Source: Acaudatibacter sp035532115 (GTDB lineage Bacteria > Pseudomonadota > Alphaproteobacteria > Caulobacterales > Caulobacteraceae). From it: DNA of 64,000 nucleotides. The notes under the pieces are model-generated. The model had not been told where the DNA came from. It was given only the letters and a program-made list of their open reading frames with translations, and made no database searches. Positions 38,559-46,692 of this stretch are shown here, in pieces. Each line of letters opens with the position of its first letter. Position 1 is the first letter of the stretch. A program made the translations under genes and the position numbers. The stretch spans positions 1 to 64,000 of the forward strand of contig DATKRO010000099.1 of the NCBI GenBank assembly GCA_035532115.1, written 5' to 3'.

Positions 38559-39395
38559 TCAGCCCCCCTGAACCTGAAGACGGCGCATGGCGCGCCCCAG
38601 CCAGGCGTGACCGATGAGCGCCAGGGCGGCGACCCAGCCGAATTGCAACGCGATGGCCCAGAGCGCTCCCGGCCCGGCGATGCCGCCGAAATAGATGGAG
38701 AACGGAATGTCGACGAGGCCGGCGCAGGGATTGAGCCGCAGCCAGGGGCGCACTGCGTCCGGGAAGAAGGCGAGCGGCACGACCATGCCGGAGAAGAGGT
38801 TCACGATCGGGGCGGTAAGCGAGGCGATGCCGCGGTCGGTGAGCATCGCCGTCATGGCGATGTTGACCAGGAGGGTGATGGCGGCGGAGAGCAGCATCAT
38901 CGCCAGGGCCGAGACGGCGAAGAGGACGCCGGCCGCCAGGCTCGGCGGCGCGGGCAGGCCCCAGCGTCCGAGCCCCACGAGCGGCAGCGCCACGGCGGCG
39001 AAGAAGCCCATCAGCAGCGCCCGCGGCAGCACTCTGGCGATCGACCAGGCCAGGGCGCGCGCATACCACCACGCATAGGTATCGACGGGACGGAGGCGCT
39101 CGTAGGCGACCGCGCCGGTGCGCACCATCCCGGCCACCTCCGGATCGGCGTTCCACGGCAGGAAGGCGAGGAAGGCCTGGCCGAGCCAGGTATAGGCGAT
39201 GGCGTTGCCGAGGCTCATCGGGGCATGCGCGGTCCCGCCAGCGTAGAAGGCGGCGAAGATCAGGATGCGGATCACCCCGAACCAGAGCTGGGTGGCGAAC
39301 CCCGCCAGCGCCGCCGCCCGGTACTGCAGCGTCAGCTGGAACCGCCCGGCGAACACCGCGCCGTAGGGACGAAGCGCGACACCGAGGGCGCTCAC
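38559..39395 (-). CDS. ABC exporter permease (ABC-2 family), first subunit
   Basis: This 278-residue inner-membrane permease has about six helices, including VIRILIFAAFYAGGT, LLMGFFAAVALPLVGLG, LAMMLLSAAITLLVNIAMTA and ALWAIALQFGWVAALALIG. It starts MSALGVALRPYGAVFAGRFQ, like other ABC-2 transporter subunits next to a DrrA-like ATPase. Its ATG overlaps the ATPase stop by four bases. Together with the following permease it should form a heterodimeric membrane channel. The exported compound cannot be inferred. Confidence 0.84.
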   Translation of the reverse strand: MSALGVALRPYGAVFAGRFQLTLQYRAAALAGFATQLWFGVIRILIFAAFYAGGTAHAPMSLGNAIAYTWLGQAFLAFLPWNADPEVAGMVRTGAVAYERLRPVDTYAWWYARALAWSIARVLPRALLMGFFAAVALPLVGLGRWGLPAPPSLAAGVLFAVSALAMMLLSAAITLLVNIAMTAMLTDRGIASLTAPIVNLFSGMVVPLAFFPDAVRPWLRLNPCAGLVDIPFSIYFGGIAGPGALWAIALQFGWVAALALIGHAWLGRAMRRLQVQGG

Positions 39396-40384
39396 GCCTC
39401 GCCCGCCCCGTGCAGGTCGTAGAAGCGGGCGATCACCTCCTCGATGGGGGGTTCATCGACGTGGATGTCGTCGACGGCGTGGTCGGCGACGATGCGGGCG
39501 ATGAGCGCGGGCGCCGGCAGCTGCTTGGGGTCGAAGGCGAGCTCCAGCGCACGGCCCTGGCGCGCGACCACGGTGACGCCAGGCAGCTCCAGCGCCGGCG
39601 CCTCGGCCGAAAAGTCGACGAAGAGGCGCCGTTCCGCCAGCACTCCCGCCCGCAGCGCCTCGAACGAGCCGTCGGCGAGAATTCGGCCGTTGCCGATCAC
39701 GATCACGCGCTCGGCGAGAGCCTCGATGTCGTGCATGTCGTGGGTGGTGAGGATCACGGTGACGCCGTGCTCGCGGTTCAGCTTCTTGACGAAATCGCGG
39801 ATGGCGAGCTTGGCGGGGGCGTCGAGGCCGATGGTGGGCTCGTCGAGGAAAATGATCTCGGGGTCGTGCAGCAGCGCCGCGGCGATCTCGCAGCGCATCC
39901 GCTGGCCGAGGGAGAGCTGGCGCACCGGCTGCTTCAGCAGTCGCTCCAGCCGCATCAGGGCGATCAGTTCGGCGCAGCGCGCCCGATAGCGATCGGGCGG
40001 CACGCGGTAGATGTCGCGCAGCAGATCGAAGCCCTCGACCACCGGCAGGTCCCACCAGAGCTGGGTGCGCTGGCCGAAGACCACGCCGATGCGCGCCACG
40101 TGGCGGATGCGCTCTTTCCACGGCGTGATCCCGTCCACTTCGCAGCGGCCGGAGGAGGGCTCGAGGATGCCGGAGAGAATCTTGATGGTGGTGGACTTGC
40201 CGGCGCCGTTGGGCCCGATGAAGCCCATCAGTTCGCCGCGCTGCATCGAAAAGCTGATCGCCTCGAGCGCCCGGATGGTGCGCCAGCGCCGCCGGAAGAG
40301 GCCCGCGAGCGCGCCCAGCGCGCCATTGTCCCGCTCGGCCACGCGATAGATCTTCGACAGTTCCTCGACGAGGATCTGGGGCAT
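39392..40384 (-). CDS. ABC transporter ATP-binding protein (DrrA-like)
   Basis: This 330-residue ATPase drives the ABC-2 exporter encoded by the next two genes. Walker A is GPNGAGKST, the signature motif is LSLGQRMR, Walker B is IIFLDEPTIGLD and the H-loop is TTHDMHD. The N-terminus has a long insertion before the first strand (ALAGLFRRRWRTIRALE), a feature of this exporter class. The C-terminal about 80 residues form an accessory domain ending VIARFYDLHGAGEA. It is the first gene of the operon. Upstream lie about 100 unassigned bases and the dispersed repeat copy B. Confidence 0.9.
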   Translation of the reverse strand: MPQILVEELSKIYRVAERDNGALGALAGLFRRRWRTIRALEAISFSMQRGELMGFIGPNGAGKSTTIKILSGILEPSSGRCEVDGITPWKERIRHVARIGVVFGQRTQLWWDLPVVEGFDLLRDIYRVPPDRYRARCAELIALMRLERLLKQPVRQLSLGQRMRCEIAAALLHDPEIIFLDEPTIGLDAPAKLAIRDFVKKLNREHGVTVILTTHDMHDIEALAERVIVIGNGRILADGSFEALRAGVLAERRLFVDFSAEAPALELPGVTVVARQGRALELAFDPKQLPAPALIARIVADHAVDDIHVDEPPIEEVIARFYDLHGAGEA

Positions 40385-40484
40385 GGCCGGTTCTGCTGAA
40401 AAAGGGCGCGGACCCTAGTTGAAGCGCCGCCGCGGCGCAAGCGCGGGTCGCTCGCCCTTCACGGCAAAGAGTTCGGGCTGACGA

Positions 40485-40680
40485 GACGCTCATCATCGCC
40501 GTCACCCCGGCCAAGCGAAGCGCGAGCCGGGGCCGGACGGGTCGCGGCCAAGCTGGAATTCGTCTTGGAAGCGGCGGGTCCGGCCTCGGATCGCCCTTTC
40601 AGGCCGTCCGGGTGACGGCGATGATGGTCAAACCTCCGCGAATTAGTCCTTTCGCAATCCGACCGCATCGCCGTGGCTCG
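40485..40680. repeat. ~200-base dispersed intergenic repeat with inverted ends, copy B
   Basis: This is the second copy of the repeat at 10702–10897, in the same orientation. The inner part has clear inverted ends: CATCATCGCCGTCACCC at 40491–40507 and its exact reverse complement GGGTGACGGCGATGATG at 40610–40626, a 17-base match. Like copy A it ends 3 bases before the stop codon of a minus-strand gene (the pentapeptide protein) and leaves about 100 bases to the next gene. Confidence 0.8.
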
Positions 40681-40683
40681 CCC

Positions 40684-41415
40684 TTACTGGGGCCGCACGT
40701 CGACGCCCATGGCGTCCAGCAGGCGGAACTGCTGGTCGGGAGCGATCTTCAGGTCGGCGTAGGTCGCCAGGCGCCGCAGATCGAGGCCGCTGACCTCGGC
40801 GCCCTGCAGGTCCGCGCCGGCGAGCCGCGCTCCGTCGAGGATCGCCTGGAAGAGATCCGCGCCCGTCAGGTCCGCACCCTCGAGATCGGCCCCCGACAGA
40901 TCGGTCTCGCGCAGGCGACTGCGCGCGAGTTCGCAGCCAGGCAGGCGCACGCCGGATAGGTCGGCCAGCTCGAGATTGCAGTCCATCAGGGTCGCCGCGA
41001 AACGTTCGAGCTTGCGCCCGTAGGATCTGGCGAAGCTGCATCGGGCGAAGACTGCGCCCAGGAGGTTGCAGTCCTGCATGCGCACGCCATGAAGCTCCGT
41101 CCCCTCGAACCTGGCGTAGATCAGCTCGCACCGCGAGAAGCGCGCCTCGTCCAATCGGCTGAAGGCGAACGACGCGCCGGTCCTGGAGGCGTGGTCGGCG
41201 AACTGACAGTCCTCGAAGACCGCCTCGCGAAGATCGGCATGGGAGAAGCGGCAGCGGATCAGTCGGCAGCGCTCGAACCGGGCGCCCGAGAGGATGGTCC
41301 CGGCAAAGGCCCCGTCCTCGATGGCGCAGTCCACCAGAGTCAGATCGGTCAGATCGAGTTCGGCCCAGTCGACATCGGCGAGCGGCCGGGCCTCGATCCG
41401 CTCGCCGGCGCGCAC
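40684..41415 (-). CDS. Pentapeptide repeat protein
   Basis: This 243-residue protein is made mostly of pentapeptide repeats of the A(D/N)Lxx type, which fold as a right-handed square helix. The C-terminal part is regular (LSGADLEGADLTGADLFQ), while the N-terminal two thirds is degenerate with Cys and Phe at the core positions (FERCRLIRCRF, FEDCQF). No signal peptide is seen. GTG 41415, eight bases after the preceding gene's stop, is the only plausible start. Some proteins of this fold protect DNA gyrase; whether this one does is unknown. It is co-directional with the ClpX-finger–HTH gene just upstream. Confidence 0.83.
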   Translation of the reverse strand: MRAGERIEARPLADVDWAELDLTDLTLVDCAIEDGAFAGTILSGARFERCRLIRCRFSHADLREAVFEDCQFADHASRTGASFAFSRLDEARFSRCELIYARFEGTELHGVRMQDCNLLGAVFARCSFARSYGRKLERFAATLMDCNLELADLSGVRLPGCELARSRLRETDLSGADLEGADLTGADLFQAILDGARLAGADLQGAEVSGLDLRRLATYADLKIAPDQQFRLLDAMGVDVRPQ

Positions 41416-41423
41416 GCTGGCGC

Positions 41424-41828
41424 TCAGGAGAACCGCTCCCAGGCCGACTGGCGCGAGACCCCGAGGGCCTCGCCGATGCGCGCCCAGCTGATCTCGCGTC
41501 CGCGCAGCTCCTCGACCAGGGTGTGCAGCTGGTTGCCCATGCCCTGAAGCGTGCGCTCCACCGGCTTGAGGCGATCGAGCAGCCGGTCGGAGGGGATGTT
41601 TTCGATCTTGAACTGGGCGTGATCGATCTTCGGCGTGCGTCCGGCCACGTACTCGTCGCACAGCGCCACGCACTCGTCGCAGATGAAGATGGCGCCCGGT
41701 CCGGCGATCAGCTTCTGCACTTCGTGCTGCGATTTCAGACAGAACGAGCAGTGGACAGGCTCCTTCGCGGTGTCGGGGGCCGGCGCTGCGGACGGATTGG
41801 TCGCGGCGCTGGCGGGTTGTTCGGACAT
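41424..41828 (-). CDS. ClpX-type zinc finger fused to helix-turn-helix (no AAA+ domain)
   Basis: This 134-residue protein has a disordered Ala/Pro-rich start, then a ClpX-type C4 zinc finger with Cys27, Cys30, Cys50 and Cys53 (HCSFCLKSQHEV, IFICDECVALCDEYV). A helical middle follows, and the end is a helix-turn-helix-like segment, ISWARIGEALGVSRQSAWER, at 112–131. In ClpX the finger binds adaptors and substrates; here the ATPase is absent. It may be a small regulator, or an adaptor that docks like ClpX. The ribosome site TGACAGGAGGTCTC before the ATG is strong. The pentapeptide gene follows after eight bases. Confidence 0.85.
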   Translation of the reverse strand: MSEQPASAATNPSAAPAPDTAKEPVHCSFCLKSQHEVQKLIAGPGAIFICDECVALCDEYVAGRTPKIDHAQFKIENIPSDRLLDRLKPVERTLQGMGNQLHTLVEELRGREISWARIGEALGVSRQSAWERFS

Positions 41829-41903
41829 CGAGACCTCCTGTCAGAGAGAACCTGACAGTCAAGTACGGCCTGACGAAATTGCCGTCAAGCGAATCCTGAC
41901 ACC

Positions 41904-42404
41904 TCAGTTGAGGGCGCCGGCGTCCGCGGCCGTGGCGGGATCGGCGATCCAGGCCGGCCAGAAGTCCGCCGGCCACGCCGCCGCGGCGTGCAGGCGGCGC
42001 ATCACCGCCAGCGTCTGGCGCACCGCTGCGATGTCGACGCCAAGCGTGCGGGTCTCGCCCTCGCCAAAGTCGAAGCGAAAGCCGAGGCCCCGGTCGGACG
42101 GGTCGATGTGGACGGCCCTGACCAGGCCGCCGGGCGCGTCGGCGCCCGGGGTCACGCCGGCGACCTTGCCGAACCGCGCCATCGCCGCGGCCTGCTCGAA
42201 AGCGTTCAGCGCGGCGCGGCGCTCCGGTGCGCTCCCGGCCGCCGTGCGCTTCTCCAGCATCGCGCCCAGAGCGCCGACGAGACCGCGGCAGAGCTTCTGC
42301 GTCAGCCATAGCCGCATCGTCGCGCCGTCGGCGTCGATCATGTCCCAGGCGATGCGATCTTCGTCGCCGTCGTAGCAGAGCGAAAACCGGCTGATCTCGG
42401 CCAT
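41904..42404 (-). CDS. Hypothetical protein (166 aa)
   Basis: The family is not recognised. The sequence begins MAEISRFSLCYDGDEDRIAW and continues with an amphipathic helix RLWLTQKLCRGLVGALGAML. The second half holds beta-like stretches, such as GLGFRFDFGEGETRTLGVDI, and ends in a Trp-rich helix. There is no signal peptide or membrane segment. The start could be ATG 42431 (nine more residues); ATG 42404 has GAGG at a reasonable distance and gives a cleaner N-terminus. It is between the HEAT-repeat gene (30 bases upstream) and the ClpX-finger gene on the same strand, so probably in the same transcript. Confidence 0.6.
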   Translation of the reverse strand: MAEISRFSLCYDGDEDRIAWDMIDADGATMRLWLTQKLCRGLVGALGAMLEKRTAAGSAPERRAALNAFEQAAAMARFGKVAGVTPGADAPGGLVRAVHIDPSDRGLGFRFDFGEGETRTLGVDIAAVRQTLAVMRRLHAAAAWPADFWPAWIADPATAADAGALN

Positions 42405-42434
42405 CGAACCCGACCTCGCGCGACCCGCCATGTC

Positions 42435-43265
42435 CTATACCGGGGCGGTCGCCGCTTTGGGAGCCCGCGTCAGCTCGGCGTAGGCCCAGGCGACGCCGCG
42501 CAGCAGCTTCGCGTCCGTTTCGCGCTCGAGCATCTCGCGCAGCACCGGGGCGGCGCCTCGCTCTGCGGCAAGCGCCAGGGCGACGGCCGCGTGGCGGCGC
42601 ACCTGCGGGCTCGGATCGGCGAACGCCGCGGCGACGATGCGCGCGCGCACGTACGGCTCGAGCGCACCGCCCGTCTCGCCGCAGGCGTGGCAGGAGAGCG
42701 CGTGCATGGCCATCCAGCGCACCCGCGGAACCGGATCGTCGATCAGCCGCGTCAGAGCCGGGCGCGCCGCGGCATCGCCGAAGGTATCCAGGGCGCCGGC
42801 GCACTCGAAGCGGGTGCGGGCGCGCCGTGACTGAAGGCCCGCCAGCAGCGCGGTCTGGAAACCGGCGTACCGCGCCGGCGCCGCCTGCATCGCGGCGCGC
42901 GCTCGCTGCTTGCGCCGCTTGCCGACCGCCAGCGCCCTGGCGAGGGCGCGCAGATCATCCGCCTGCGCCAGGGCGAACCAGCGCTCGGCCAGAGCCTCGG
43001 CGTCGAGTTCGTCCGCCGATTTCGCTGCTGGCGCGCGCCGGCGGCGCACCTCGTGCGCAAGCGCCGGCCAGCTCGCGAATCCGTACTCGCGGGCGATGAC
43101 GAACTGGGCTCTGGTCAACGGCAGCTCGCGGCCCGAGACCGTAGCGAAGGCGAGGTCCAGACGGACCAGCGCCTGAGTCTCCCCGGCCAGGCAGGCGCGC
43201 TGCAGGGCGCGCGCCTCGCGGCGCAGGCGCTCCAGATCCGGTCGTGGCGGCAGCGAGCGGCTCAT
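42435..43265 (-). CDS. HEAT-repeat protein
   Basis: This 276-residue helical protein has HEAT/PBS-lyase-type repeats, such as ARPALTRLIDDPVPRVRWMA and ADPSPQVRRHAAVALALAAE. The first 100 residues start MSRSLPPRPDLERLRREARA and contain the 'L-x-x-A-Q-F-V-I-A-R-E-Y-G-F-x-S-W-P' segment seen in ankyrin/HEAT proteins with a DNA- or protein-binding start. It is probably a protein-interaction scaffold. Its ATG overlaps the stop of the PhyH-like gene by four bases, so the two are translationally coupled. The partner may be that dioxygenase. Confidence 0.78.
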   Translation of the reverse strand: MSRSLPPRPDLERLRREARALQRACLAGETQALVRLDLAFATVSGRELPLTRAQFVIAREYGFASWPALAHEVRRRRAPAAKSADELDAEALAERWFALAQADDLRALARALAVGKRRKQRARAAMQAAPARYAGFQTALLAGLQSRRARTRFECAGALDTFGDAAARPALTRLIDDPVPRVRWMAMHALSCHACGETGGALEPYVRARIVAAAFADPSPQVRRHAAVALALAAERGAAPVLREMLERETDAKLLRGVAWAYAELTRAPKAATAPV

Positions 43266-44131
43266 GCGCGCGCCTTGGGCCTGATCTGCGCCTTCAGCAA
43301 TCGGCGGGCTGCGTGGCTCATCAGCTGCTGCTTGATGCGCATGAAACGCGGAACGTCGCGGCAGTTCGGCGCGACGCAGTGCAGCAACAGCGGATGGCAG
43401 AGCACCATGTCGCCCGGCTCGCCGGTCAACTCGACGACGCGCAGGCCCACGCCGTCCACCTCGGCGCCGTCGGCCATGAAGGCTTCGATCCGATCCGGGG
43501 GACCTGCCGCGCAGCCGGTGAGAGCGGCCAGCCAGGGATGACTGCGGTGCAGCCGGTCGCGACGCCAGCTTCCGTCGGCGCGATGCGCCGAGGGCGCCTG
43601 CGCCTCGTACTGCTTCAGGATCAGGCGCGGCGAACCGGCCAGAACCAGGGTCCCGCCGCCGGCCGGGCGAACCTCGCCGACGAACCCGACCACGAAAAGC
43701 GTGGTCAGCCGCGCCGCATTCCAGGCGGGCGTTCCGTCCCAGTGCCAGAGGCGCTCGGGCACGTCCCACGCCTCGGGCGCGGCGCCGGACGGAAAGGTGA
43801 CGATGGGCCGCCCCCAGTCGCGCGGCCAGTCCCAGGCGCCGGCGCCCAGGAGGCCGTCGATGACCGTGCGCACGGCCTCGGTCTGGATCAGGCCTTGGCT
43901 CGGCGCGGTTTTCGGCCGCTTCAGGTCGCCGCGCGGCTGGCGCCAGGTCGAGCGGTCGCTTCGGAATATCCCATGCACCTCGGCCAGTTCGGCCCACCAC
44001 TCGTCCTGCATGGTCAGGGCGTCGGCGCGCGCGAAGGCGCCGGGGACGCGCAGGAAGCCGTCGCGCTCGAAGGCGGCGAGCGCGTCTGCGGCGAGGTTGG
44101 GGAATGACGATGACGGCGCGCCGGCAGGCAT
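43262..44131 (-). CDS. Phytanoyl-CoA dioxygenase (PhyH) family protein
   Basis: This 289-residue Fe(II)/2-oxoglutarate dioxygenase fold has the iron-binding pair His130 and Asp132 in LWHWDGTP, with His251 in LLLHCVAPN completing the triad. A likely 2-oxoglutarate-binding Arg lies about ten residues later (DVPRFMR). It begins MPAGAPSSSFPNLAADALAA then FERDGFLRVPGAF, the standard PhyH start. ATG 44131 has a near-perfect AAAGGAGG site. The substrate is unknown. It leads the minus-strand group PhyH–HEAT–unknown–ClpX finger–pentapeptide and is divergent from thpR. Confidence 0.83.
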   Translation of the reverse strand: MPAGAPSSSFPNLAADALAAFERDGFLRVPGAFARADALTMQDEWWAELAEVHGIFRSDRSTWRQPRGDLKRPKTAPSQGLIQTEAVRTVIDGLLGAGAWDWPRDWGRPIVTFPSGAAPEAWDVPERLWHWDGTPAWNAARLTTLFVVGFVGEVRPAGGGTLVLAGSPRLILKQYEAQAPSAHRADGSWRRDRLHRSHPWLAALTGCAAGPPDRIEAFMADGAEVDGVGLRVVELTGEPGDMVLCHPLLLHCVAPNCRDVPRFMRIKQQLMSHAARRLLKAQIRPKARA

Positions 44132-44357
44132 GAACGAGCCTCCTTTCAGGACGCCCGGGGTTCGCACGCGGGCTGAAAGAAGGATCGAGGACGCATCGAT
44201 CGGAGACGATCTCGGTGGGCCTTGGGCCCTTTCCGCGAACCGGACGCGTCCTTGGCGCGCGCCTGGGCTATAGCAGTGGCCGACGGCGGTCGCAACGCGG
44301 CTCCCGCCTCCCCGGCGCCGTTCCGCGGGGCGGCCGTTTGCGGCATAAGGCGGGCGG

Positions 44358-44894
44358 ATGATCCGCCTCTTCGCCGCCATCGCCATCCCCGGGGAGATCG
44401 GCGAGACCCTGGCGCGCCGCCAGCAGGGCCTGCCCGGCGCCCGCTGGCGTCCAGCTTCGGCCCTGCACCTCACCTTGCGCTTCATCGGCGAGGTGGCCGA
44501 GACGACGGCCGAAGACGTCGACGCCGAGCTGGCGCTCGTCGCCGGGCCGGCCCTGAGCCTCGAGCTCGAGAGCGTCGGCGTCTTCCAGGAGGGCGACGAG
44601 ATTCGGGCGCTGTGGGCGGGGGCGTCCGAGAACGAGCCTCTGAGGCGTCTGGCGGCGCGCTGCGAAGCCGCGGCCCGCCGGGCCGGCCTCGCGCCGGAGC
44701 GCCGGGTCTGGCGCCCGCACGTGACTCTCGCCTACCTGCGGCGCGCCGATCCGGCGCGGGTCGCCACCTGGGTGCAGGCCAACAGCCTGCTGAAATCCCC
44801 GCTCTTCCAGGTGAAGAGCTTCGGCCTCTATTCCAGCCACCTCGGCCAGAGCGGCGCGAGCTACCAGCTGGAGCGCCTCTATCGGCTGGGCTGA
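44358..44894 (+). CDS. thpR: RNA 2',3'-cyclic phosphodiesterase
   Basis: This 178-residue 2H phosphoesterase opens 2',3'-cyclic phosphates to 2'-phosphates in RNA and was long called 2'-5' RNA ligase. The two catalytic HxTx motifs are His37-Leu-Thr-Leu (ALHLTLRFIGE) and His121-Val-Thr-Leu (RPHVTLAYL). MIRLFAAIAIP is the typical start and SFGLYSSHLGQSGASYQ the typical end. It is a single plus-strand gene, convergent with DUF2237, with nothing nearby to suggest a special RNA substrate. Confidence 0.92.
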   Translation: MIRLFAAIAIPGEIGETLARRQQGLPGARWRPASALHLTLRFIGEVAETTAEDVDAELALVAGPALSLELESVGVFQEGDEIRALWAGASENEPLRRLAARCEAAARRAGLAPERRVWRPHVTLAYLRRADPARVATWVQANSLLKSPLFQVKSFGLYSSHLGQSGASYQLERLYRLG

Positions 44895-44902
44895 TCCCGG
44901 CC

Positions 44903-45295
44903 TCACACCTTTGCGGCGTGGTCCTTCAGCACGCCCAGCGGCGCGATCGCCAGCGTCTCCTCGTGGGTGGCCTCCAGCACCACCGGCGGGGCGACGCCGG
45001 CATCGAGGGCCTCCTTCCAGCGCGGCGCGCACAGGCACCAGCGATCTCCGGGGCTGAGGCCGGGAAACCCGAGATCGCGCCTGGCCGTGGACAGGTCGTT
45101 GCCGGCGCCCTTGGAGAACGCCAGGAACTCGGCCGTCATCACCGCGCACACGGTGTGCAGGCCCACGTCCTCGGCGCCGGTCTCGCAGCAGCCGTTGCGG
45201 AAAAAGCCGGTGAGCGGGCGCACCGAACAGGCCTTCAGCTCGCCGCCCAGAACGTTTCTGGCGCCTTCGTCGAAACGGGTGGTCATGGGCGTCAT
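44903..45295 (-). CDS. DUF2237 family protein
   Basis: This 130-residue DUF2237 protein has no known function. Typical blocks are NVLGGELKACSVRPLTGFFR then NGCCETGAEDVG, HTVCAVMTAEFLAFSKGAGN and PGDRWCLCAPRWKEALDAG. Six or more conserved cysteines suggest metal binding. The start is ATG 45295 or 45286, both without a strong ribosome site; the upstream frame to 45346 has poor support. It converges on thpR and is divergent from the CitE-like gene with a gap of about 50 bases. Confidence 0.87.
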   Translation of the reverse strand: MTPMTTRFDEGARNVLGGELKACSVRPLTGFFRNGCCETGAEDVGLHTVCAVMTAEFLAFSKGAGNDLSTARRDLGFPGLSPGDRWCLCAPRWKEALDAGVAPPVVLEATHEETLAIAPLGVLKDHAAKV

Positions 45296-45344
45296 TTTAG
45301 GGCTTTTTGGCCGCGGTTCGCCAGAGGGAAGGGATGGGCCGATC

Positions 45345-46226
45345 ATGGATTCGGGGACCGTCCGCCCACGTCGCAGCGCCCTCTACATGCCCGCCTCCAA
45401 TGCGCGCGCGCTGGAGAAGGCGCACGGCCTCGCCGCCGACGTGGTCATCCTCGATCTGGAGGACGCCGTCGCTCCGGGCGCCAAGCCGGCCGCGCGCCTC
45501 GCCGCCTGCGAGGCGATCGGCGCGGGCGGATTCGGCCGGCGCGAGGTGGTGATACGGGTCAATGGCCTGGCGAGCGACTGGGGCGCCGCCGACATCGCCG
45601 CCGCGGCTGGCGCCGGTCCCGACGCCATCCTGGTTCCCAAGATCGACTCGGCGGCGGACGTGGCGAACTATGACGAGCGCCTCGCCGGCGCGCCGGCCCG
45701 GGTGCGCCTTTGGGTGATGATCGAGACCTGCGCGGCGATGTTCGAGCTTGGCGCCATCGCCCGGGCGGCGCGGACGACGCGGCTGGCCGCCTTCGTGCTT
45801 GGAATCAACGATCTCGCCAAGGAGATGCGGGCGCGACAGACGCCGGACCGCGCCCAGTTCCTGCCATTCATGGCGATGAGCGTGGCGGCGGCGCGCTCGG
45901 AAGGTTTGGTGGTTCTGGACGGCGTCCATAACGAGATCGAGGATCTGGAAGGCCTCGCCGGCGCCTGCCGCCAGGCCGCCGACCTCGGCTTCGACGGCAA
46001 GACCCTGATCCATCCCAGCCACCTCGACGTCTGCAACCGCGCCTTCACGCCGTCGGCCGCCGAGGTGGCCTGGGCGAAGGCCGTGGTGCAGGCCTTCGGC
46101 GAGCCGCAGAACGCCGGCGTAGGCGCCCTCAGGGTGGAGGGCCGCCTGGCCGAGCGGCTGCACCTGGAGCAATCGCGCCAGCTCATCGCGCTCGCCGAGG
46201 CGATCGGGGCGGCCGCCGGCGGATGA
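45345..46226 (+). CDS. HpcH/HpaI–CitE-like CoA-ester lyase
   Basis: This 293-residue TIM-barrel lyase of the citrate lyase beta/malyl-CoA lyase family splits or hydrolyses beta-hydroxyacyl-CoA such as malyl- or citramalyl-CoA. The N-terminal RRSALYMPASNARALEKA, VVILDLEDAVAPGAK and the Mg-binding Glu in LWVMIETCAAMFEL and Asp in GINDLAKEM are family hallmarks. GKTLIHPSHLDVCNRAFTPS is the conserved substrate-loop region. The length fits the single-domain CitE-like group, not citrate lyase in a complex, because citD/citF are absent. The next gene starts one base after the stop. Confidence 0.87.
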   Translation: MDSGTVRPRRSALYMPASNARALEKAHGLAADVVILDLEDAVAPGAKPAARLAACEAIGAGGFGRREVVIRVNGLASDWGAADIAAAAGAGPDAILVPKIDSAADVANYDERLAGAPARVRLWVMIETCAAMFELGAIARAARTTRLAAFVLGINDLAKEMRARQTPDRAQFLPFMAMSVAAARSEGLVVLDGVHNEIEDLEGLAGACRQAADLGFDGKTLIHPSHLDVCNRAFTPSAAEVAWAKAVVQAFGEPQNAGVGALRVEGRLAERLHLEQSRQLIALAEAIGAAAGG

Positions 46227-46227
46227 C

Positions 46228-46692
46228 GTGAACGAGCTCCCCGCCATGGCCGCCCTCGTCGTCCTCGCGTTCGGGGCGGGACTAGTTTGGCCCAGGAGCG
46301 CAGCCGCGGCCGAGCCCCTGGGTGCGCGCCTGCGCGAGGCCGCCCGGGCCGCCGAAGGCCTGCAGGGCCCGCTGGACGGCGGCTGGACGCTGGTCTCGCG
46401 AGGCGGCGCGCGGCTCTACGACTTCCAGATCGCCCAGCCATCCTCGTCCGCGCCCGCTCGAGGCGCCTGGCGCGACCTGCGGCGGCCGAGCGTGGCGGGC
46501 GACATCGGCGTGATCGACACGCTGGAGGACCGCGCGTGCAGGCTCGACATCAGTTTCGTACCGGCCCTCGGCGAGGCGCCGGTCGCCATTTCCCTGAGAT
46601 GCGCCAAGGGGCTCTGGTCGGGCGAGATGCGCGCCGCCGCCGAGGTCACGAACGTCGAGCTTCGGCGCGCACCCGCAGCGGCGGGTCAATGA
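46228..46692 (+). CDS. Hypothetical exported protein (154 aa)
   Basis: The family is not recognised. The 154-residue protein starts at GTG 46228, one base after the CitE-like stop, and has a signal peptide-like beginning (MAALVVLAFGAGLVWP then SAAAAEP). The mature part has a GPLDGGWTLVSRGGARLYDF block and later RACRLDISFVPALGEAPVAI, with two Cys that may pair. The pattern suggests a small beta-barrel-like periplasmic domain. Its stop overlaps the next start (ATGA), so it is coupled to the threonine-aldolase-like gene. It has no obvious role in that pathway. Confidence 0.6.
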   Translation: MNELPAMAALVVLAFGAGLVWPRSAAAAEPLGARLREAARAAEGLQGPLDGGWTLVSRGGARLYDFQIAQPSSSAPARGAWRDLRRPSVAGDIGVIDTLEDRACRLDISFVPALGEAPVAISLRCAKGLWSGEMRAAAEVTNVELRRAPAAAGQ

